This document shows, in pieces, positions 1 to 8,373 of a stretch of DNA of 60,928 nucleotides. The stretch spans positions 1-60,928 of the forward strand of contig CAJUDL010000020.1 of assembly GCA_910585285.1 (NCBI GenBank), written 5' to 3'. The position numbers and the translations under genes are program-made. This DNA comes from an uncultured Muribaculaceae bacterium (lineage in GTDB: Bacteria > Bacteroidota > Bacteroidia > Bacteroidales > Muribaculaceae). A model generated the notes under the pieces. The model was not told where the DNA came from and ran no database searches. It saw only the letters and a list, made by a program, of their open reading frames with translations. How positions within the stretch are numbered: position 1 is the first letter of the stretch; each line of letters starts with the position of its first letter.

Positions 1-70
1 AAAATTACAACTAATTTTTGATTCCTCCAAATATTTCTTAAAAAATTTTTCAATTCCCCCTCTTTTTTCG

Positions 71-78
71 TAATTTTG
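71..78 (+). promoter_or_regulatory. Bacteroidetes -7 box for the GT2 gene
   Basis: TAATTTTG matches the TAnnTTTG -7 element of the Bacteroidetes primary sigma factor. It lies about 100 nt before the glycosyltransferase ATG, so the transcript would carry a leader of roughly 95 nt. I see no clear TTTG -33 box at the right distance. The rest of the 1-178 stretch is A/T-rich and holds no gene. Confidence 0.45.
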
Positions 79-178
79 CACTGAAAGACAGTTTCACCAC
101 GTCTTTTACACCTAAAGATATAAAAATATCCGCTCGCCTTTAATTTCCTTTTGCTGGTGCGGATCAAATAATAAGAAT

Positions 179-1129
179 ATGGATATTTCAGTTGTAATAC
201 CTTTATATAACGAAGAGGAGTCGCTACCCGAGCTCGCGCAGTGGATCGAACGCGTAATGGACGCAAACGGCTTCTCTTATGAGATCATTTTTGTAAACGA
301 CGGCTCAACAGACCGCTCTATGCGTGTGATTCATGAGCTCGCACAAAACAATCCTGCAATCCATGCCATCTCTTTCTCCCGCAATTATGGCAAATCACCG
401 GCTCTCAACGAAGGGTTCCGCCGCGCTGAAGGCGATGTGGTGATCACCATGGATGCAGACCTGCAGGATAGTCCGGATGAGATTCCGGAGCTTTACCGCA
501 TGATCACGGAAGATGGCTACGACCTTGTGTCTGGCTGGAAAAAGAAACGTTACGATCCCCTCTCAAAAACAATCCCCACAAAACTTTTCAACGCCACAGC
601 CCGCAAGGTCAGCGGCATCAAGAATCTTCATGATTTCAACTGCGGACTCAAAGCTTATCGCAACGAGGTTATAAAACATATTGAGGTATATGGCGACATG
701 CACCGCTATATTCCGTATCTTGCAAAAAATGCCGGATATAAAAAGATCGGGGAGAAGGTCGTTCACCATCAGGCTCGAAAATATGGTCATACAAAGTTTG
801 GCCTTGACCGTTTCGTAAATGGATACCTGGATCTTGGCACCCTCTGGTTTCAGTCGAAGTTCGGCATCAAACCCATGCACATATTCGGGCTCCTCGGATC
901 GTTGATGTTTCTCATCGGTTTTATCGCTGTCGTTACGGTGCTTATCCTCAAGATAATCTCGATGAATTCCGATTCATACCATTTCTACCTGACAAATTCA
1001 GTGTATTTTTACCTCTCCCTGGCATTCATGGTGCTGGGAGTGCAATTCTTCTGCACCGGGCTGATCGGAGAACTCATCACCCGCAACTCTGCGGAAAGAA
1101 ACAATTATCTCATTGCTGAAGAATTCTGA
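179..1129 (+). CDS. Family 2 glycosyltransferase, polyprenyl-phosphate type (DPM1/GtrB/ArnC-like)
   Basis: A 316-aa GT-A glycosyltransferase. The N-terminus opens with the GT2 signature (VVIPLYNEEESL, residues 5-16), the metal-binding DAD motif is at 92-94 followed by LQD, and two hydrophobic helices close the protein (about 234-260 and 277-301). This arrangement is that of enzymes that move a sugar from a nucleotide donor to undecaprenyl or dolichyl phosphate at the cytoplasmic face of the inner membrane. The lipid-linked sugar would feed a glycan-modifying step, but the substrate cannot be read from sequence. The ATG follows an A-rich stretch. It sits 42 nt before the DUF6452 gene on the same strand and may be co-transcribed with it. 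Confidence 0.88.
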   Translation: MDISVVIPLYNEEESLPELAQWIERVMDANGFSYEIIFVNDGSTDRSMRVIHELAQNNPAIHAISFSRNYGKSPALNEGFRRAEGDVVITMDADLQDSPDEIPELYRMITEDGYDLVSGWKKKRYDPLSKTIPTKLFNATARKVSGIKNLHDFNCGLKAYRNEVIKHIEVYGDMHRYIPYLAKNAGYKKIGEKVVHHQARKYGHTKFGLDRFVNGYLDLGTLWFQSKFGIKPMHIFGLLGSLMFLIGFIAVVTVLILKIISMNSDSYHFYLTNSVYFYLSLAFMVLGVQFFCTGLIGELITRNSAERNNYLIAEEF

Positions 1130-1171
1130 AATCACCTTTGCTGAAGAATTCTAAATCTCAACCGAATCGTT

Positions 1172-1744
1172 TTGACCGATAACACTTCAAATAACAACAT
1201 CAGCAGGAAAGGAAACCTCCGCTTCCTGAGATTCGCAGCGGCTGGAAATCTCCGGTCGTTATTGGGAGCAGTCTTGTTTCTTATCATCCTAACATGGGGA
1301 TGCTCAAGCGACGAATGTCTGCAAAACAGGAATGCCCTTCCTCTTGCCGGGTTTTATAATTCATTCGAACCGACACAGACCGTAGCAATTGATTCTCTTG
1401 AAGTCTATGGCGTAGGTGCACCCGGAGATTCAATCCTCTCCCCCGGGACTCAAGCGCTGTCTAAACTTTATCTCCCCTTCCGGCTCGATTCCGATACCAC
1501 CAGATATGTTTTCCGCTATCTTCACAAAGAGCTTGCTCAGCAAAATATCAGAGATACCGTCACATTCATCTATTCCCGCGATCCGAGATTTGTTTCATCG
1601 GCTTGTGGTGTCAGCTATGTATTCGGCATCAAAGAAATCAGAAGCACAGGGCTGCTAATAGACTCGGTGACATGTCCTATGGGTGAGATAACCAATAAGG
1701 ATTCTGAGAATCTCAGCATCTATTTCCGCGTTTCCCAGCAATAA
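1172..1744 (+). CDS. DUF6452 family lipoprotein
   Basis: A 190-aa protein with a TTG start and a lipoprotein signal: a hydrophobic stretch (LLGAVLFLIILTWGC) ends in a lipobox-like LTWGC followed by SSDE. The mature part is rich in NRNALPLAGFY-like sequence that I associate with DUF6452, a Bacteroidales-restricted family usually found directly before a DUF6048 gene, as it is here. Its stop overlaps the ATG of the next gene (TAATG at 1742-1746), so the two are almost surely translated together. Function unknown; probably an envelope lipoprotein. The exact start is uncertain because no ATG lies before the signal peptide. Confidence 0.7.
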   Translation: MTDNTSNNNISRKGNLRFLRFAAAGNLRSLLGAVLFLIILTWGCSSDECLQNRNALPLAGFYNSFEPTQTVAIDSLEVYGVGAPGDSILSPGTQALSKLYLPFRLDSDTTRYVFRYLHKELAQQNIRDTVTFIYSRDPRFVSSACGVSYVFGIKEIRSTGLLIDSVTCPMGEITNKDSENLSIYFRVSQQ

Positions 1745-2670
1745 TGACAAGATTAATAAATATATTAGCCATTCTCCTTTTACCGGTGCTTTCTGCATCG
1801 GCGCAAGAGATCGCAACAGATACCATTCCCACCGATTCAACATCAACAATATTGCCGGTAGACTCTGTGGCAGTAAAAATGCCGGTGGATTCCATAGCTC
1901 CAAAGACACCTCGAGCTCCTCGCAAATCCTCTCCTGTGGATATCGACGACAACAAACCGGTGGAGACCCTTCATTTCTACGATAAGCACGGGAACGCCCT
2001 TCAGGAACCGGTGCGCTTCCTTGCCGTGCTCGACACTGTTACCAAGCCTAAATCCAAACCAATATATCCTATTTATAACGGCTGGACATTAGGTGTCAAC
2101 TTCGCGGACGCAATATTGATGGCGACAGGACAGAAACATGCAAGTTTCGATGTGTGGGCTGATGTATCACTCCACAACTGGTTTTTCCCGGTAGTGGAAG
2201 CCGGCATGGGATTTGCCAAGAACTCACCTGAAGATTCAAACTTCACCTATAAGACGAAACCATCCTTCTATGCAAAGATTGGCATGAACTATAATTTCAT
2301 GTACAAAAGCGATCCCGCTTATCAGGTATTTGCAGGATTCAGGGTCGGTTTCTCGAGTTTCAAATATGACATCGAAAATGTCAGCATCTCCAACGGATAC
2401 TGGGACGAGACTCAGTCTTTCTCCATGAAAGGGCTGAAGGCATCCGCCCTCTATGGAGAGGTGCTTGCCGGCATAAAAGTAAAGATAGTAGGCAATTTTT
2501 CACTCGGATGGAATGCCAGGTACCATATGAAATTCAAGGTCAATTCAAAAACATCATCCACCCCCTGGTTCATACCTGGATATGGCGCAAATTCTCCATT
2601 CTCATTCTCACTGTCAGCCATATGGCGTTTCGGGCAGAACAAAATAGAACCGGATGCGTTAAATAAATAA
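1744..2670 (+). CDS. DUF6048 family outer-membrane beta-barrel-like protein
   Basis: A 308-aa exported protein. Residues 1-21 form a signal peptide ending SASAQ, followed by a T/S/D/P-rich linker (about 22-70) and a C-terminal half made of alternating aromatic/hydrophobic strands (GWTLGVNFADAIL..., GMNYNFMYK, FSLSAIWRF) ending with a near-terminal strand typical of small outer-membrane barrels. It resembles the DUF6048 family, a usual partner of DUF6452. The start overlaps the DUF6452 stop. The last codons lie inside the long hairpin at 2653-2707. Role unknown. Confidence 0.68.
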   Translation: MTRLINILAILLLPVLSASAQEIATDTIPTDSTSTILPVDSVAVKMPVDSIAPKTPRAPRKSSPVDIDDNKPVETLHFYDKHGNALQEPVRFLAVLDTVTKPKSKPIYPIYNGWTLGVNFADAILMATGQKHASFDVWADVSLHNWFFPVVEAGMGFAKNSPEDSNFTYKTKPSFYAKIGMNYNFMYKSDPAYQVFAGFRVGFSSFKYDIENVSISNGYWDETQSFSMKGLKASALYGEVLAGIKVKIVGNFSLGWNARYHMKFKVNSKTSSTPWFIPGYGANSPFSFSLSAIWRFGQNKIEPDALNK

Positions 2671-2707
2671 AAGCTGCAAAATGCAACTTTTATTTATTTA
2701 ACGCATC
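2653..2707 (+). terminator. 21-bp perfect stem hairpin between DUF6048 and the acylase gene
   Basis: Two perfectly complementary 21-nt arms occupy 2653-2673 and 2687-2707; inside them TGCA pairs with TGCA around a short A-rich loop. The left arm contains the DUF6048 stop codon and the right arm ends four bases before the next ATG (2712). As RNA it would make a stable stem ending in U-rich sequence, so it can act as a terminator. It also occupies the ribosome-binding region of the next gene. Confidence 0.75.
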
Positions 2708-2711
2708 AACT

Positions 2712-3758
2712 ATGAAAACACTTAAACCATATCTAATTGCTGCCGCCGCATCTGCTGCAGCCGTTATTTCCGCTCCTCATGCCGGGGCATGCTCCCGCGT
2801 TTTTTATCAAGGCACAGACTCATTATTTGTGATAGGTCGTTCCCTCGATTGGAAAACACCCATCCCCACAAATGTTTACATCTATCCACGCGGCATGAAG
2901 AAAGTCAGCTCCGATCAGGCGAATCATATATCATGGACTTCAAAATATGGTGCGGTATATGCCGTGAGTTATGACGGAGGCATCACAGAAGGGATGAATG
3001 AAAAAGGACTCGTGATCAATGGGCTCTTCTGCAAAGGAACGATATATAATGATGACAATGCCGCAAAAAAGCCGCAGATGTCTCTTTCGGTATTCGTGGC
3101 ATGGATGCTCGATCAATGTGCCACAACTGACGAAGTGGTGAAGCTTCTTGACAATACGTCTTTCGCTATCCAGGGAGCCACATTCGATGGCGGCACAGTC
3201 TCCGCACTCCACTGGGGCGTTACCGATAAAACGGGCAAAAGCGTCATTTTCGAATTTGATCACGGCAAAATCAACATCTACGACATGGGTGACTATCGAG
3301 CCATGACAAACGATCCCAACTGGCCTCAGATGACAGCAATCATCAACTACTGGGAGAAAATCGGAGGGAAGAATATGCTTCCCGGCACAGTGTCGAGTCC
3401 CGACCGGTGCGTTCGCGCAAACTATTTTGCCCACCATGTAAAGACGGTTGATGATCCGGATCTTGCAGTGAGCATATGCAGAAGCATACTTGTGAATTCA
3501 TGCGTGCCCTACACCTATGAGATAGAGGGACAGCCCGAGCTCAGTTCAACACAATGGCGCACTTATAGCGTGCCTTGCAATTTGCGCTATTATTTCGAGA
3601 TGGTAACCAATCCGGGATATTATTACGTAGACCTGAACAAAGTGAATCTCCGCAAAGGTGCCAAAGTCATGAAACTCGACACCTCCAAGACCTCCGACCT
3701 CGTGGGTGACGCAACCCATCGCCTCAAACCCTCCGCACCTTTCACCCCGATGTACTGA
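2712..3758 (+). CDS. Linear amide C-N hydrolase, choloylglycine hydrolase family (bile salt hydrolase / penicillin V acylase type)
   Basis: A 348-aa Ntn hydrolase. A signal peptide (1-26) ends in AGA directly before Cys27, which becomes the N-terminal nucleophile after cleavage. The family residues follow: Arg43 and Asp46 in RSLDW, GMNEKGL at 94-100, a TNDPNW segment corresponding to the conserved TNxP region, and a TQW segment near the C-terminus. Substrates of the family are glycine- or taurine-conjugated bile salts, penicillin V or N-acyl homoserine lactones; sequence alone does not settle which. The signal peptide suggests a periplasmic or surface location, as in Bacteroides relatives. 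It starts straight after a strong hairpin and so may have its own regulation. Confidence 0.85.
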   Translation: MKTLKPYLIAAAASAAAVISAPHAGACSRVFYQGTDSLFVIGRSLDWKTPIPTNVYIYPRGMKKVSSDQANHISWTSKYGAVYAVSYDGGITEGMNEKGLVINGLFCKGTIYNDDNAAKKPQMSLSVFVAWMLDQCATTDEVVKLLDNTSFAIQGATFDGGTVSALHWGVTDKTGKSVIFEFDHGKINIYDMGDYRAMTNDPNWPQMTAIINYWEKIGGKNMLPGTVSSPDRCVRANYFAHHVKTVDDPDLAVSICRSILVNSCVPYTYEIEGQPELSSTQWRTYSVPCNLRYYFEMVTNPGYYYVDLNKVNLRKGAKVMKLDTSKTSDLVGDATHRLKPSAPFTPMY

Positions 3759-3762
3759 TTGG

Positions 3763-3907
3763 ATAAAGGGAAAAGGTTATAGGGGAAAGGGGAAAGGGAA
3801 GAAATGAAAAGGATGAGGTAAGAAGTATGAAGTGAGAAATCATTAGAATTAAAACCGAATCCAAAGGTAACTTTCCCTTTTACCTTTTACCTCTCCCCTT
3901 TTACCTT
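3763..3907. repeat. Low-complexity purine/pyrimidine inverted repeat region
   Basis: The left half is G/A-rich (GGGGAAAGG units around 3780-3800) and the right half is C/T-rich (CTTTTACC units around 3875-3905), so the halves are roughly complementary. No gene fits here. The same style of short-period repeat occurs in other intergenic gaps of this window (37.6, 40.2, 59.3 and 60.85 kb). Confidence 0.6.
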
Positions 3908-3952
3908 AAAAATCGTGTATTCACAATTTTTAATTGTGAATACACGATTTTT
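3908..3952 (+). terminator. 21-bp perfect stem hairpin with T-run
   Basis: Complementary 21-nt arms at 3908-3928 and 3932-3952 flank a TTT loop and run into seven Ts (3948-3954). It is likely the intrinsic terminator for the acylase gene; the A/T composition lets it work in both directions. It abuts the promoter of the next gene. Confidence 0.75.
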
Positions 3953-3956
3953 TTCC

Positions 3957-3964
3957 TATCTTTG
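3957..3964 (+). promoter_or_regulatory. -7 box for the 180-aa lipoprotein gene
   Basis: TATCTTTG fits TAnnTTTG and lies five bases before the ATG at 3969, implying a leaderless or nearly leaderless transcript. No clear -33 TTTG is visible because the terminator stem occupies that place. Confidence 0.5.
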
Positions 3965-3968
3965 ACGC

Positions 3969-4511
3969 ATGAAAAAGATACTGTTAGCAATTCCGCTCTT
4001 TATAATTGCGGCGGCATGCACTCATAAAACCGAGAATACTAAAAACGATATGGAATATTCAGAGGGTGTTGCCCATGTAGGCACCGTAATCGGCTATCGC
4101 AATTCCAAACCTGTGAATGCCATCCCTAAAGCAACGGCATTCCGCATGACGGGCGATTACACTAACAATGTGGCGATAACTCTAAATGCCGACGGATCTC
4201 TTGCATATTTTCCTGATCCGAGCGACATTTCCGCAAACTCCGCACCTACAAATCTTGGCAACGGATGGTGGCTCAACAACCAAGGCATTTCCGCGAAATC
4301 GGTATTCACAAAATATACTTTCGCGGAATACTCCAAACTGAAAAAAGTGCCATCCTCAGCAGAATTGAAAGCAGCTGTAATTCCCGGAGCGAAAGTGTCA
4401 GAAATGCGCGAGCTTCCGTTTTCAATAACGGAAGCCCGGCAAAATCTTGATTCTATCAAAAACTACCTCAAGACATCATCTCACGGCAATTTTATTCAGT
4501 TTATTCCCTGA
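3969..4511 (+). CDS. Lipoprotein of unknown function
   Basis: A 180-aa protein with a clear lipoprotein signal (hydrophobic residues 4-16, Cys17 in AAACTH). The mature part includes NNVAITLNADGSLAYFPDPSD and a C-terminal helix; I do not recognise the family. Its 3' end overlaps the converging M6 protease gene by 36 nt, so the two transcripts are antisense to each other at their ends. It has its own promoter-like -7 box just upstream. Confidence 0.7.
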   Translation: MKKILLAIPLFIIAAACTHKTENTKNDMEYSEGVAHVGTVIGYRNSKPVNAIPKATAFRMTGDYTNNVAITLNADGSLAYFPDPSDISANSAPTNLGNGWWLNNQGISAKSVFTKYTFAEYSKLKKVPSSAELKAAVIPGAKVSEMRELPFSITEARQNLDSIKNYLKTSSHGNFIQFIP

Positions 4512-6401
4512 TCTGACAATATAGATTCCTGCATCAAGCACCGGTATCTTACCATCAACTACTGTGCCGACCTTTATACCTCTGAGATCATAGACATCTC
4601 CGGAGAGTATTGTTGTGTCGGTCTCAATATCACTCACCGCGCTTCCATCGACAGCAGCAACAAACGAAATTTTGCCATTGCTCTCAGTGATCCCTGTCAA
4701 CTCAACTCCGAGAGCTTTCCCCGACCATGACTTCAAGGCAGGCTTAGTGGATGCTCCGAATGTGCGTACATTCTTACTTCCGGGAAATGGATCCCCTTTA
4801 CGGGTACTAACAGGATAAATATAATACCCGTCATAATCCTCACCGGTGGGATAATCCTGAATGTTATCGGCTTCTACGAGGTCTACATACTGATGATTCT
4901 TGTCATTGTTAACCTCATTGTTATAGAACACAGTCTGGTCGAAATCCACATGCCATACGAGCATCCCATGACCCGGAATATATTTGTCCCAACCTGCCTG
5001 CTGGCGGTTCTCGAAAAGATAAAACTCTTGCTCCTTGTCTGTCTTTACAATAAACGCCTGATTTGTGTCTCCTAAATTTTCAAGTAACTTGCTGCCGGAG
5101 GTCATCACCTCCGGTGTCATCCAGTCAAGCGCATAACGCTCATAAGCCGAATAGTTGGGAGGAGTCATGCCATCATTATTATAGGGACCATAATCCATAA
5201 CAGAAAACTCTTCCGGGGTAAAGGGCACCTTCTTGTAGCTGGAATAATCGTCACTGGAATAATCGGCGGTGGAATAAAGATCAGGCAAGCCCATCACGTG
5301 GCTGAACTCATGCACGAACGTGCCTATTCCATCCGGGCGGTTTGCGTATACATAGTTAAATCCATCATCTCCAATAATTCCACAGGTCTCATTCGAACAA
5401 GCATAACGATCGATATATACTCCATCAAGCTCCAATGGATCTCCCGGAACATTATTATTCGGAGCTGTTGCCCATGATATTTCCCAGGAATGCGGCCATA
5501 TTGTATTCTCCTGCCCTTCCGTGTCAGCCTCACCATAACCGGCATAGAACACATATACATTGTCTACGTATCCGTCACCATCCCGGTCATAATCCTTGAA
5601 ATTGATTTCACTGTCGAGAGCCTTGCAGGCATCAATCACCATCTGGTGCGGCCTTACATCCTCGTTGTTCTTCAACTTGTTGTTGGCCCCGTAATAGCTC
5701 ACATTCTGCGCCAGGGTCACCGGACCAAACACGTCAAACTCCGGATCAAACTTTCCGTTTGAATTCTGAAGGAACCAGTCGCGAGCAGACCCGGTGCCTC
5801 CATAGGTATCGAACCCCTCCTTATTAAGCATCTCCGTGAAGTAAGTTTTTGAGTCAATATTATTATAAGGAGTCTTATTTTTTGAATTGAATTTGACATC
5901 TGCGAATTCAGCAAGAATTACGAGCACCTTCTGCTTCCCCTTGCAAGGAAAAGAATAATCATAAAGACCCGGTCCACGAGTCACTTTCCGATCGCCTTGT
6001 GCAAATGCAGGCACACGACTCTTAAGCATGAAACGGTTATTGTTAACCGCCTTCATACTCATTGCGGCAACAGCCTCATTCGTTTCCTCCCGAGAAACAG
6101 TAGACAAGAACCTGAGTTCCGAATCCGTGCGACATTCCGCATTTCTCGCCAAAATATCCGAAGCCACGAAAGAGCCGTCATCCTGAGGCAATGCGTATAC
6201 ATATCCCTTATGGTCATCTCGCTTAAGTAGATATCCATCGAGCGTATAGATGCTCTTGCACGCGGCGTTGCCACGTTTCACGATTGTCAGTTTAGAACCA
6301 TCCGGTTGTGTAACAGTCAAAGGAATCCGCAGAGCCGGCTTCCCCCACGCCATGGAGGCAGCCGTCAATGCAAAACCTGCAATAAGTAAATATTTTTTCA
6401 T
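4476..6401 (-). CDS. Secreted M6 family metalloprotease with T9SS-like C-terminal tail
   Basis: A 641-aa protease when started at the ATG of MKKYLLIAG, which begins the signal peptide; an upstream in-frame ATG at 6437 would add 12 residues before it. The zinc motif is HEFSHVMGLPD (His364, Glu365, His368, Asp374), typical of the M6 (immune-inhibitor-A-like) peptidases. An EF-hand-like DRDGDGYVD calcium loop lies near 272-280. The last 50 residues (GDVYDLRGIKVG... GIYIVRSGNK... IAVR) resemble a type A sorting domain, so the enzyme probably reaches the surface. It is the third gene downstream of SusC1-SusD1 on the same strand, separated by a hairpin, and probably supplies peptides to that pair. 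Confidence 0.87.
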   Translation of the reverse strand: MKKYLLIAGFALTAASMAWGKPALRIPLTVTQPDGSKLTIVKRGNAACKSIYTLDGYLLKRDDHKGYVYALPQDDGSFVASDILARNAECRTDSELRFLSTVSREETNEAVAAMSMKAVNNNRFMLKSRVPAFAQGDRKVTRGPGLYDYSFPCKGKQKVLVILAEFADVKFNSKNKTPYNNIDSKTYFTEMLNKEGFDTYGGTGSARDWFLQNSNGKFDPEFDVFGPVTLAQNVSYYGANNKLKNNEDVRPHQMVIDACKALDSEINFKDYDRDGDGYVDNVYVFYAGYGEADTEGQENTIWPHSWEISWATAPNNNVPGDPLELDGVYIDRYACSNETCGIIGDDGFNYVYANRPDGIGTFVHEFSHVMGLPDLYSTADYSSDDYSSYKKVPFTPEEFSVMDYGPYNNDGMTPPNYSAYERYALDWMTPEVMTSGSKLLENLGDTNQAFIVKTDKEQEFYLFENRQQAGWDKYIPGHGMLVWHVDFDQTVFYNNEVNNDKNHQYVDLVEADNIQDYPTGEDYDGYYIYPVSTRKGDPFPGSKNVRTFGASTKPALKSWSGKALGVELTGITESNGKISFVAAVDGSAVSDIETDTTILSGDVYDLRGIKVGTVVDGKIPVLDAGIYIVRSGNKLNKIAVR

Positions 6402-6474
6402 TGTTGTCTTAACTAAACTTAGAAGCTGTTTAAACAAATCGACCCCACCCCATCAAAAAAGCTTGCTAATTTAA

Positions 6475-6482
6475 CAAAAATA
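6475..6482 (-). promoter_or_regulatory. -7 box for the M6 protease gene
   Basis: Read on the minus strand this is TATTTTTG (TAnnTTTG), about 73 nt before the chosen start. No -33 TTTG is found at 19-21 nt; the nearest is 25 nt upstream. It suggests the protease can be transcribed apart from SusC1-SusD1. Confidence 0.4.
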
Positions 6483-6547
6483 TTTCAAAATCCCATACCT
6501 CATTCAACAAACACCCCTCTTTAGCCATCGAAAACACTTTATCAAGA

Positions 6548-6583
6548 AATAAGACCGCAGTCGAAATCGGCTGCGGTCTTATT
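6548..6583 (-). terminator. Hairpin after SusD1
   Basis: Thirteen-nt complementary arms at 6548-6560 and 6571-6583 (core AAGACCGCAG / CTGCGGTCTT) lie 20 nt past the SusD1 stop. It probably ends or attenuates the SusC1-SusD1 transcript before the M6 protease gene. Confidence 0.75.
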
Positions 6584-6602
6584 TAAAGCGTATTTGAAAA
6601 GA

Positions 6603-8354
6603 TTACTGATTAAGCTGAGAGTTGATATAGGGATTATAGTCTTTCTCAGCTCGTGGAATCTGATATCTCCATCCATTGCCATAAGATGGATCCCAAGAGC
6701 CCTTGTAAGCATCTTTGAAATTACCTGATGTAGGATCTCCAGCTTTCCAGGCATCGCGGGTAGCGGTAATGTTCCATCGCTTGAATGAGAACCATGTATC
6801 ACCCTCTCCCCAAAGTTCCATACGACGATACAATCTCAATTCCTCTTTCAACGCATCTCCTGTAGCTGTGCATGTGTAGCCGCTGATTCGATTGCTGTTG
6901 AGTTCTTTCAGACATTCGCGTGCTGTAGTTTCATCTCCCTGTTCAAGAGCTGCCTCTGCTTCATTAAGCAGAAGTTCAGAAGCACGCATAAAGGCATGAT
7001 TGGAATCACCGAGGTCAGGTTTGGATGACCAGAATTTAAGTTGGGCACCGAACTGAACACGATCCTGAAAACCTTCCTGTTTAAGATCAGCGAAATGCTT
7101 CTGGATGAGTGCATCTGACATATTAGGATTAAATCCGAGCCAGATATTGAAGGCTCCTGAATATCCTTCAGGTGTCATGGATGCTGTCCACATGGATATG
7201 GCAGCAGTCATATAAGGATCGACAAGCCACATGTTCAAATATGCAGGTGCAACGATTGTATTATCCCAAAAATCTGCCTCAGTGAAACCATAATCTGCGA
7301 ACCAGTTGACCTTATCCGGCATCCAGTATAGATCACAGCGAACGTCAGCATCAGGATATTTGTCATATACCTGTTTGTAAAGACGCCAACTCATCTGACC
7401 GCCGGAACCAGCCCAGTTATAATTCGTTGAGTATCCTCCATTGCAAGAGAAGCTTGCACCCCAAGAATAATAACCATTGTTTGAACGGTCACGGTTGTTG
7501 AACCACATCCATTCATCATTAGGATCTGCAAAGCCTGCAACATAGTCATCAGCGCTCATGATCGGATAATTCTGACGACCATCGTGAGCCATTTTCTGAG
7601 CTTTTGCCCAGTCATGGTTTATAAGGGCTATACGAGAATAAATACCTCTCGCAACATCAATATTTGGCAACCAGCCTTCTCCTTTTACACGCGTAATACC
7701 TGAGCTTTCAAAGAGGGCAATTGCATCATCAAGATCTTTGTAGATTTGACCTACAACAGTTTTGTAATCTGAAAGCGGCATTGGATCTGTGCCGGGAGTC
7801 AGTCGCAAAACTACAGTCAGCTCATCTCCGTTTTTGCGATCTTCGAAACGGGGACCATAAACCTGCATAAGTCTTACGTATGCATGTGCACGGATTGTAA
7901 GAGCCTGAGCCTTGATATTATCTTTTTCACTCTGTTCTGCTGCTACTCCATCTATCTTCTGGAGAATTATGTTAGCCTGATTGATGAGTGTATAGGCATA
8001 CATCCAGGCATACGATCCACCGGAATCCGTATCGCGAGTCATGAATGTCCATGGCTGATACTGTGCCTGTGTTCCCCAAAGCCACATGTTCGCATAGTCA
8101 GGACTTGGAGAATCTCCATAGTATGTCTGGAAATATCCCTCTCCATTACCATTGCGTTCAGTAGCATTCGGATTGTATAGAATATACATGGTCTGTGCCA
8201 CACCATTCATCGCTGCTTTCATTCCTTCAAGCGATTCCCCTAGTTGCTCGTCAGTGATTGAATCGATCGGCGGTTCATTCAGATAGTCAGCAGAACATGC
8301 AGTCATGCCCATTGCTACAGCCGATATTGTCAATCCTTTTAATATTTTGTTCAT
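6603..8354 (-). CDS. SusD1: RagB/SusD-family outer-membrane lipoprotein
   Basis: A 583-aa SusD-like protein with lipobox Cys20 (MTAC), a SusD-like N-terminal region (residues about 21-330) and a RagB/SusD C-terminal region with ELLLNEAEAALEQGD and RRMELWGEGDTWFSFKRWN, both hallmark segments. SusD proteins sit on the cell surface as a lid over their SusC barrel and bind the nutrient. It follows SusC1 by 19 nt. It is clearly paralogous to SusD3 (similar signal, LNEPP/LTLEP start and ELWGEG segment). The neighbouring genes are proteases rather than glycoside hydrolases, so a peptide ligand, as for RagB, is the better guess than a glycan. Confidence 0.93.
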   Translation of the reverse strand: MNKILKGLTISAVAMGMTACSADYLNEPPIDSITDEQLGESLEGMKAAMNGVAQTMYILYNPNATERNGNGEGYFQTYYGDSPSPDYANMWLWGTQAQYQPWTFMTRDTDSGGSYAWMYAYTLINQANIILQKIDGVAAEQSEKDNIKAQALTIRAHAYVRLMQVYGPRFEDRKNGDELTVVLRLTPGTDPMPLSDYKTVVGQIYKDLDDAIALFESSGITRVKGEGWLPNIDVARGIYSRIALINHDWAKAQKMAHDGRQNYPIMSADDYVAGFADPNDEWMWFNNRDRSNNGYYSWGASFSCNGGYSTNYNWAGSGGQMSWRLYKQVYDKYPDADVRCDLYWMPDKVNWFADYGFTEADFWDNTIVAPAYLNMWLVDPYMTAAISMWTASMTPEGYSGAFNIWLGFNPNMSDALIQKHFADLKQEGFQDRVQFGAQLKFWSSKPDLGDSNHAFMRASELLLNEAEAALEQGDETTARECLKELNSNRISGYTCTATGDALKEELRLYRRMELWGEGDTWFSFKRWNITATRDAWKAGDPTSGNFKDAYKGSWDPSYGNGWRYQIPRAEKDYNPYINSQLNQ

Positions 8355-8373
8355 AATTATTCTGTATTATTGG

